A DNA stretch of 12,001 bases, from NCBI GenBank assembly GCA_011048475.1, contig DSDZ01000450.1:1-12001 (forward strand), given 5' to 3'. Source of the stretch: Bacteroides sp. GTDB taxonomy: Bacteria > Bacteroidota > Bacteroidia > Bacteroidales > GCA-2748055. The notes below the pieces were generated by a model, which did not search any database, was not told the origin of the DNA, and saw only the letters and a list, made by a program, of their open reading frames with translations. The translations under genes were made by a program, and so were the position numbers. This document shows positions 6,867-12,001 of this stretch, one piece after another (the stretch's first letter is position 1; each line of letters opens with the position of its first letter).

Positions 6867-7763
6867 ATGAAGGAATTGCTTTCCATTGAGGGATTGTCCA
6901 AATCCTACAAGCACGTCCAGGCGATTAAAAACCTCAACCTGCTGATCTCCGAAGGCCAGGCATTCGGGATCCTGGGGCCCAACGGAAGCGGCAAAACGAC
7001 CACCCTTTCCATCATCACGGGGATCATCCGTCAGGACAGCGGCTCTTTCAGCTGGTTCGGAGAAGAATCCTTGCCCGGACACCGGAAATCCATCGGATCA
7101 CTGATCGAATCACCCCATTTCTATCCCTATCTGAACCTGGAGAAGAACCTCAGGATCATCTGTGACATCAAGGGCGCCTCCTACCGGGATATCCCCAGGG
7201 TCCTGGAGATCTCCAAACTGAAGGAACGAAGCAAATCCAGGTTTTCCACCCTCTCCCTGGGAATGAAACAGAGACTGGGGATCGCAGCCGCCCTGCTGGC
7301 CGATCCCCAGGTGCTGGTTCTGGACGAACCCACGAACGGACTGGATCCGGAGGGGATCGCCGAGGTCAGGGAAATCGTGATCGAGCAGGTGACCGGGGGC
7401 AAGACGCTGATCCTCGCCTCCCACATCCTCAGCGAAGTGGAAAAGATCTGCAGCCATGTGGCCATCCTTAAGAAGGGGGAACTGCTGGCATGCGGACCGG
7501 TCCGGGAACTGCTTTCGGAGGAGGAGATCATCGAGGTTTCCTGCCGGGACAACCAGCTGCTGAAGCAAAAACTGCGGCACTCGAAACTGGTCAGGGAAAT
7601 TGAACCGGGGAACGGGGTGCTCGTGCTGACCCTGGAAGAGGGGGTCGGGGCAGGCGATATCAATGCCTTTGCGTTTTCCAACAACCTGGTGTTATCACAT
7701 ATGTACAGCCGGAAACGGAGCCTGGAATCCCAGTTTCTGGAACTGGTCAAAGAAGAATCCTGA
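6867..7763 (+). CDS. ABC transporter ATP-binding protein, BcrA/LanF-like
   Basis: This 298-residue protein is the nucleotide-binding subunit of an ABC-2-type transporter working with the permease encoded next. Seen: Walker A GPNGSGKT at 37-44, signature LSLGMKQ at 129-135, Walker B VLDEP at 151-155 and switch His186 in LASHILSE. At the Q-loop, in GSLIESPHFYPYL, the usual Gln is replaced by Glu81. This E-loop and the surrounding wording are typical of BcrA, NatA-like and lantibiotic-immunity LanF ATPases. Residues about 220-298 form the C-terminal accessory region found in this group. The substrate is unknown; a drug or peptide exporter or a lipid or protein-complex transporter are all possible. 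The ATG lies 1 base after the recQ stop, suggesting translational coupling, and the permease starts 6 bases after its end. Confidence 0.88.
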   Translation: MKELLSIEGLSKSYKHVQAIKNLNLLISEGQAFGILGPNGSGKTTTLSIITGIIRQDSGSFSWFGEESLPGHRKSIGSLIESPHFYPYLNLEKNLRIICDIKGASYRDIPRVLEISKLKERSKSRFSTLSLGMKQRLGIAAALLADPQVLVLDEPTNGLDPEGIAEVREIVIEQVTGGKTLILASHILSEVEKICSHVAILKKGELLACGPVRELLSEEEIIEVSCRDNQLLKQKLRHSKLVREIEPGNGVLVLTLEEGVGAGDINAFAFSNNLVLSHMYSRKRSLESQFLELVKEES

Positions 7764-7769
7764 CAGCCC

Positions 7770-8591
7770 ATGCGGAAACTGCTGCATATCGAACAGATCA
7801 AACTGCTCAATTATAATCCTTTCCGGATTACCATTGCCCTGTATTTCGTGGCCTTTGCCCTGGGGATCCTGATCTATCCTGCCATTGACAAGGAAATCCC
7901 GGTGATCTCGCTGAGCGATCTTTTCCGATTCCCCGATGTCTGGCTTTTCCTCGCCTGGATCACCGAACCCTACAATGCCGTGCTGGCGCTTGTGGTCATC
8001 ATGATCACGACCAAGGAGTTCAGCGACCACACCTTCAAGACCCAGGTGGTGTTCGGGCTCAGCAGGACGGACCTGCTCCTGCAGAAGCTGCTTGCCATCG
8101 CGCTTTTGTCCCTCTTCGCCACGCTGCTGGTGGGCCTGACCTCCATGGCGCTTGGCTTCATTTACAGTTACAAGCTGACATTGAAGATTGCTTTCGGTAA
8201 CTCCTGGATCCTGGGCAGGTACCTGCTGGCCTCGTTCTCCTACATGACCATCGGGCTGATGGTGGCGCTGCTGATCAAAAACACCGCCCTGTCGCTGATC
8301 ACATTCCTGGCGCTCAGGGTATTCGTGGACCCCGTGCTGTGGCTGCTCCTGAGGAATCACGAGATCAAATGGTACCTTCCTTTCCGCACCGTCACCCGGC
8401 TGACCCCGGTGCCCGACCTGATCGAGATCTTCCAGAGAAAGATGAACAGTTCGGAGCCCGTGGATGAAGCCTCCCTGGAGATCCTTCCAAAAGGACTCCC
8501 CCCCTGGCTCACCATCCTGATGGTGCTGCTCTATACCGGCCTGGTGATCTGGGCATGCCACCGCCTGCTTCAGCGGCGCAGGTTCACCTGA
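7770..8591 (+). CDS. ABC-2 type transporter permease (six-helix)
   Basis: The 273-residue membrane protein is the probable permease partner of the ATPase just upstream, from which it is separated by 6 bases. Six likely membrane helices are seen at about 20-37, 57-80, 105-132, 148-170, 173-193 and 246-264. Between helices 2 and 3 the cytoplasmic segment KEFSDHTFKTQVVFGLSRTDLLLQKL resembles the coupling helix of ABC-2 permeases, in which an E-F-x-x-x-T pattern contacts the ATPase. A longer outside loop of about 50 residues precedes the last helix. The C-terminal tail is basic (RLLQRRRFT). I do not recognise a named family and cannot assign a substrate. Its last 22 bases overlap, tail to tail, the end of the OppC-like gene on the other strand. 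Confidence 0.82.
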   Translation: MRKLLHIEQIKLLNYNPFRITIALYFVAFALGILIYPAIDKEIPVISLSDLFRFPDVWLFLAWITEPYNAVLALVVIMITTKEFSDHTFKTQVVFGLSRTDLLLQKLLAIALLSLFATLLVGLTSMALGFIYSYKLTLKIAFGNSWILGRYLLASFSYMTIGLMVALLIKNTALSLITFLALRVFVDPVLWLLLRNHEIKWYLPFRTVTRLTPVPDLIEIFQRKMNSSEPVDEASLEILPKGLPPWLTILMVLLYTGLVIWACHRLLQRRRFT

Positions 8592-9793
8592 CCCGACCGG
8601 GTGTCCATGGCATCCCGGAGCCCGTTGCCCACCATCGTAAAAGCAAGCACCATCAGCATGATGGCGATCCCCGGCAGGAATGCGAGGAATCCCTTGTTCA
8701 CGATGATGAATCCGTAGTGGTCCTTGATCATCCCGCCCCAGGAGGGGACCGGCGGCTGGACCCCGATGCCCAGAAAGCTCAGACCCGCCTCCATCAGGAT
8801 CGCCGTTGCAAAATTGGCCGCTGAGATGATCACCACAGGGGCCATTACATTGGGCAGGATGTGCCGGGCGATGATGGTCGCCGGCCCGGCGCCGATGGCC
8901 CGCGCTGCTTCCACGTATTCATTCTCCCGGATACTGATCACCTGTCCCCGGACCACCCTTGCCACCTCCACCCACATGGTCAGTCCAACCGCCACGAAAA
9001 CCTGCCAGTACCCCTTCCCCAGCACCAGGGTGATGGAAATGACCATCAGCAGGGTGGGGATGGACCAGACCACATTGACCAGCCACATGATCACCTGGTC
9101 CGTCACCCCCCTGAAATATCCCGCGATACCACCCAGCACCACCCCCACCATCAGGGAGATGAACACCGCGATGAAACCCACGGAAAAACTGATCCTGGTC
9201 CCGATGACGATCCTGCTCAGCAGGTCCCGGCCGAAACGGTCCGTTCCAAGCCGGAAATGCTTTTTCACCAGGTGTTCCTCCAGCACGGTTCCGGTCAGCT
9301 CATCGCCGTTTCGGCGGATGATCTCACCCGATACCAGTTCCACATTCCAGACGCCGTCCCTGTAGCTGCATCCCTCCGGCCTGACCGGGTAGACGATATC
9401 CGGGATCAGAAGCCTGGAGATGAACTCATCCTCCCGGTGCCTGCTGAACTCCCTGTAAACCAGATATGGCTGTTCCACCCACACCGAGTCGACCGGGATG
9501 TAGTAATACCCGCTCTCCTTCCCCTTGAAGAGTCCTTCCAGCCATCCGGTGCGGAGGGGCGGCCGGTTGTACCTCACCCGGATGAAGGTGGCGCTGAACC
9601 CGGGTCGTTCGGTGGCAATGGCCAGGATCTGGGTATTGGCATTGGGGGAGCGGTCCGGGCTGATCGCGTAAGCAAAAAGGGAGACCAGGAATGCCAGTCC
9701 GATGATCACCATTCCCGACAGTGCAAGCGGATTTCTCCTGAACCGTGACCAGGTAATCTTGCCGGGGGGTATCCCTTCTTTCCTGCGGTACAT
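8570..9793 (-). CDS. OppC/DppC-type ABC transporter permease with long extracytoplasmic insertion
   Basis: This is a binding-protein-dependent ABC permease of the peptide/nickel (OppC/DppC) branch. The 407 residues exceed the usual ~300. Order: a cytoplasmic N-terminus with RFRRNPLALSGM at 17-28, helix 1 at about 26-44, an inserted external region at about 46-178, then the family segment LGTDRFGRDLLSRIVIGTR at 182-200, and the remaining helices. The EAA loop, EAARAIGAG at 295-303, would bind the ATPase, and LSFLGIGVQPPVPSWG at 338-353 is typical of the branch. The insertion explains the extra length; similar long OppC proteins occur in Bacteroidota, from memory. No OppB, binding protein or ATPase genes are visible here, so its partners must lie elsewhere. 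It is the last gene of the minus-strand run, 3 bases after the glycosyltransferase, and ends inside the convergent permease gene. Confidence 0.9.
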   Translation of the reverse strand: MYRRKEGIPPGKITWSRFRRNPLALSGMVIIGLAFLVSLFAYAISPDRSPNANTQILAIATERPGFSATFIRVRYNRPPLRTGWLEGLFKGKESGYYYIPVDSVWVEQPYLVYREFSRHREDEFISRLLIPDIVYPVRPEGCSYRDGVWNVELVSGEIIRRNGDELTGTVLEEHLVKKHFRLGTDRFGRDLLSRIVIGTRISFSVGFIAVFISLMVGVVLGGIAGYFRGVTDQVIMWLVNVVWSIPTLLMVISITLVLGKGYWQVFVAVGLTMWVEVARVVRGQVISIRENEYVEAARAIGAGPATIIARHILPNVMAPVVIISAANFATAILMEAGLSFLGIGVQPPVPSWGGMIKDHYGFIIVNKGFLAFLPGIAIMLMVLAFTMVGNGLRDAMDTRSGQVNLRR

Positions 9794-9796
9794 CCT

Positions 9797-10918
9797 TCAG
9801 AATTTTCTGCCTTTCCATCCCGGTCCGGCGAACAAAGCTCCCGCCAGGATGGCCAGCTGGTAAAAATAGTAAAATAGCACAGCCGGGAGGAAGAACCGGA
9901 GCGCTTTTCGCTGGCCGGTCAGCCCTGTCACGGCATGGAGCATGAAAACATCCGCCAGGGTTTTAATCAGCAGGGCCGCAAGCAGCAATGGCCATCCTGA
10001 CGGAAAAAGAACCAGCCACAGAGGTATGGAGAGGACCAGCAGGTTTGTGACGGCAACCACCAAAGCAAGCATCTGAATGCCGGTCATTCCGTAACGCCAC
10101 GTCTTTGATCCCCACCGGATCCGCTGAAGCACCAGGGACCGCACCCCGGGTACCGGGTGGGTTTTTACCATGGCTTCACGGGCGATGTTGAAGGACAACC
10201 GTTTCCCCAGTTTGCGGGCGCCGATCATCAGGAACATGTCATCGCCCGAGGCCAAAGCGTTCGACGGGTCAAACCGGCGGGTTTCCAGATACAGCTCCCG
10301 GGAATACCCCAGGTTCGCGCCGCTGCACATCACGGGCCTGCGGTAATAGAAAGATCCTGCACCCGTCCCCGCCAGTCCCAGGATATCCAGCCGCTCGAAC
10401 ATCTCAAGAAAGGTGCCCCTCCCCTCCAGGGTGGTGACCAGTCCCCCGACAAGGTCCGAAGGACGCTGTTCCAGGAAAGCCACATGGGAGGAAACAAACA
10501 GGGGACCGAGCCTGCAGTCGGCATCGGTCTGGATGATCCAGGATGCGGAGGCCTTCCTGATCCCCAGTTGAATTGCCTGCTTTTTGCCGGACAACCCTTC
10601 AGGGAGCTCCAGGCAGCCAAACCGGGGCATCTCCTCCAGGAGATCTTTGAGCAGCTCACCGGATCCGTCGTCCGAATGGTCATCGATGAAGAGCACCTCC
10701 AGTTTTTCAGGCGGATACACCTGGGCTGAAAGATCAGCGACCAGTGCTTCCAGGTGCGCCGACTCATTTCTGAACGGGATGATCAGGGAGACCGGGATGG
10801 GTTTTACGGGACGGGCAGAGGAGGGTGGTTCCAGGCGTCTCAGTCCGACGCTGTATCTCACCATGATCGCGGCATACAGGAGGGTGAAGAAGAGGACCGG
10901 GACGGCTGCGGAGAGCAT
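9797..10918 (-). CDS. Membrane-anchored family 2 glycosyltransferase
   Basis: A processive-type GT-A glycosyltransferase of family 2 that likely transfers a sugar from a nucleotide-sugar onto a lipid or polysaccharide acceptor at the inner membrane. In 373 residues: an N-terminal helix at about 4-24, then the donor-binding fold starting at VSLIIPFRNES (43-53), DDHSDD at 79-84, the metal-binding DADC at 132-135, the acidic catalytic motif GDDMFL at 225-230 and QRIRW at 265-269 (the QxxRW acceptor-site motif). Three or so C-terminal helices lie at about 283-306, 308-326 and 342-364. The presence of all motifs implies an active enzyme. Its acceptor and sugar cannot be told from sequence; glycolipid or exopolysaccharide synthesis are reasonable options. 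It sits between a receiver protein gene (6 bases upstream) and the OppC-like gene (3 bases downstream). Confidence 0.88.
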   Translation of the reverse strand: MLSAAVPVLFFTLLYAAIMVRYSVGLRRLEPPSSARPVKPIPVSLIIPFRNESAHLEALVADLSAQVYPPEKLEVLFIDDHSDDGSGELLKDLLEEMPRFGCLELPEGLSGKKQAIQLGIRKASASWIIQTDADCRLGPLFVSSHVAFLEQRPSDLVGGLVTTLEGRGTFLEMFERLDILGLAGTGAGSFYYRRPVMCSGANLGYSRELYLETRRFDPSNALASGDDMFLMIGARKLGKRLSFNIAREAMVKTHPVPGVRSLVLQRIRWGSKTWRYGMTGIQMLALVVAVTNLLVLSIPLWLVLFPSGWPLLLAALLIKTLADVFMLHAVTGLTGQRKALRFFLPAVLFYYFYQLAILAGALFAGPGWKGRKF

Positions 10919-10924
10919 GGGTAA

Positions 10925-11329
10925 TCACGGTTGCCTGTCAAAAAAAGACTGCATCAGCTCGTATAGCTTTCTGAACTGTAGGGGTTTGGCAAGATAACCC
11001 GCACAGCCGGCCTGCCTGCAGGCCACCTCGTCCTCCTCGAATGCATTGGCGGTGGTGGCGATCACCGGGAGACCGGGGCACATCTGACTGATGACCCTGG
11101 TAGCTTCCAGTCCGCTCACTTCGGGCAGCTGGAGGTCCATCAGCACCATGCTGATCCCCGATTTGTGACGGCAGATGTCAATGGCTTCTTTTCCGTTTGT
11201 GGCGCGGATCAGGTTGACATTCACCCGGGTCAGGATGGCCGATATGAGCTTGAAGGAAATTTCATTGTCCTCCACCACCAGGATGGTTCTTCCCTCAAAA
11301 TCATAGTTGTATTTATCTTCTGTCTCCAT
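10925..11329 (-). CDS. Stand-alone response regulator receiver domain protein
   Basis: A 134-residue protein consisting almost wholly of a CheY-like receiver domain, which takes a phosphoryl group from a histidine kinase or phosphotransfer protein and passes the signal by protein contact. Seen: the acidic pair Glu20-Asp21 in ILVVEDNE, phospho-acceptor Asp65 in VLMDLQLPE, the switch Thr93 in IATTANAF, and Lys115 in YLAKPL. The VEDNEISFKL and MDLQLPEVSG wording is closest to receivers found on hybrid histidine kinases. There is no DNA-binding or enzymatic output domain. The open frame runs far upstream through the transporter gene in another frame; the ATG at 11329, 2 bases after the transporter stop, gives exactly a receiver domain with a short N-terminal tail, and is preferred. 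No kinase is seen nearby. Confidence 0.9.
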   Translation of the reverse strand: METEDKYNYDFEGRTILVVEDNEISFKLISAILTRVNVNLIRATNGKEAIDICRHKSGISMVLMDLQLPEVSGLEATRVISQMCPGLPVIATTANAFEEDEVACRQAGCAGYLAKPLQFRKLYELMQSFFDRQP

Positions 11330-11331
11330 GC

Positions 11332-12001
11332 TCAGCCCAGCAATACACCAATGATCGTTGCAGATAAAAGGGAGGCCAGCGTTCCTGCCAGCAGCGCCCG
11401 CATTCCGAACTGCGCCAGCAGGACCCGCTTCCCGGGGGCCAGGGCCCCGATGCCTCCGATCTGTATCCCGATGGAAGCAAAATTGGCGAACCCGCACAGC
11501 ATGTAAACCGACATGATGATCGATTTCGGGTCGGTGAAGGCCCCCGCGGTTTTCAGCTCCGACAGTCCGATGTAGGCCACAAACTCCGTCAGGATCAGCT
11601 TTTTGCCAAGCAGTGACCCCACCAGGGTCATGTCCTCCGACGACACTCCCAGCAACCACATGAAAGGCGACAGTCCGTATCCCAGCATGAACTCCAGGCT
11701 CAGCTCATCGTACTTTCCCCCGGTAACGGAATAGATCCGTTCATTCAGGTGGGTCCAGTCTCCCACCTTCACAAAAATAAAATTGAACATGGCAATGAAA
11801 GCCAAAAACACAAGCAGCATGGCAGCCACATTCACCGCAAGCCTCAGTCCGTCGCCGGTACCGTTTGAGATGGCGTCGAGCGCGTTCTGACCGATCCCTG
11901 TCTTCGACACTTTGATCACCCGGTCCACCTCCTCCGTCTGGGGCACCAGGATCTTGGAGATGACCACCACCCCGGGGGCCGCCATCACCGATGCAGTGAG
12001 C
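11332..12001 (-). CDS. nupC: Concentrative nucleoside transporter, NupC/CNT family (N-terminus beyond window)
   Basis: The last 222 residues of a cation-coupled nucleoside uptake protein of the inner membrane; the N-terminal half lies beyond the right edge. The frame is open to the edge, and the Met read at 11988 is an internal GTG valine, not a start. Family segments seen in order: LTASVMAAPG at the edge, NALDAISNGTGDGLRLAVNV, YGLSPFMWLLGV, KKLILTEFVAY, and CGFANFASIGIQIGG near the end. In CNT transporters the Glu of the TEFVAY segment and the Asn and Ser of the FANFAS segment line the nucleoside site, and they are kept here. The final segment is a hydrophobic helix ending GVLLG. The cation used and nucleoside preference cannot be told. 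It heads, within this window, the tight run with the receiver, glycosyltransferase and OppC-like genes. Confidence 0.93.
   Translation of the reverse strand, partial: LTASVMAAPGVVVISKILVPQTEEVDRVIKVSKTGIGQNALDAISNGTGDGLRLAVNVAAMLLVFLAFIAMFNFIFVKVGDWTHLNERIYSVTGGKYDELSLEFMLGYGLSPFMWLLGVSSEDMTLVGSLLGKKLILTEFVAYIGLSELKTAGAFTDPKSIIMSVYMLCGFANFASIGIQIGGIGALAPGKRVLLAQFGMRALLAGTLASLLSATIIGVLLG

Noticed and set aside
7695..8561. 288-codon minus-strand open frame antisense to the ABC-2 permease
   Set aside because: Composition dominated by Gln, His, Glu and Gly without motifs; a shadow of the membrane protein's codons.
8591..8602. Inverted repeat ACCCG-AC-CGGGT as a bidirectional terminator
   Set aside because: The loop is only two bases, there is no T tract on either side and the bases are codons of the OppC-like gene; no support beyond chance.
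8861..9748. 295-codon plus-strand open frame antisense to the OppC-like gene
   Set aside because: Product is rich in His, Asp, Pro and Gln with no fold or helices, as expected of a shadow of a GC-rich coding frame; the opposite strand encodes a clear ABC permease.
11330..11659. Upstream extension of the receiver protein (frame open to 11659)
   Set aside because: It overlaps the nucleoside transporter gene in another frame and has no recognisable sequence; the ATG at 11329 yields a normal receiver domain.
1..12001. CRISPR array, insertion sequence, prophage, toxin-antitoxin or riboswitch
   Set aside because: No spaced direct repeats, transposase or phage motifs, paired small genes or long structured leaders were found; intergenic gaps are at most about 115 bases.

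Overview
This window looks like chromosomal housekeeping DNA from a member of the Bacteroidota, probably Bacteroidales-like and of moderately high GC. The main evidence is the tig-clpP-clpX run, a RecQ with the long acidic C-terminal extension common in that phylum, ClpX and trigger factor variants typical of it, and several matches to the Bacteroidota promoter -7 element TAnnTTTG. Starts mostly lack strong Shine-Dalgarno sequences. The species cannot be named from this sequence. No insertion sequence, CRISPR array, phage gene or integration site was seen, and no stretch over 300 bases lacks a gene.

Left part, all on the minus strand, read right to left: tatC, lptB, tRNA-Leu(UAG), tig, clpP and clpX, with clpX cut by the left edge. 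TatC is the core of the twin-arginine export system and LptB is the ATPase of lipopolysaccharide export. The tRNA separates them from the protein quality-control set: the ribosome-bound chaperone (trigger factor), the ClpP peptidase and the ClpX unfoldase. A perfect TAAATTTG box lies just before the tRNA and another just before tig, so these look like separate transcription units packed into about 150 bases.

Middle part, plus strand: recQ diverges from tatC across about 113 bases that appear to hold back-to-back promoters. It is followed 1 base later by an ABC ATPase of the BcrA/LanF type and 6 bases further by a six-helix ABC-2-type permease. The three are spaced like an operon. The ATPase has Glu where most ABC proteins have the Q-loop Gln, a trait known from lantibiotic self-immunity transporters, so this pair is the least ordinary content of the window.

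Right part, minus strand, read right to left: a nucleoside (CNT/NupC) transporter cut by the right edge, a 134-residue stand-alone receiver protein, a membrane-anchored family 2 glycosyltransferase and an OppC/DppC-type permease with a long extracytoplasmic insertion. Gaps between them are 2, 6 and 3 bases, so they are probably co-transcribed although their roles do not obviously match. The last gene runs tail to tail into the plus-strand permease gene, and the two coding regions overlap by 22 bases.

Nothing here amounts to a clear new system. The items most worth following up are the E-loop ABC pair behind recQ, the receiver protein inside a mixed membrane operon, the inserted domain in the OppC-like permease, and the promoter packing around the tRNA and the tatC/recQ divergence.
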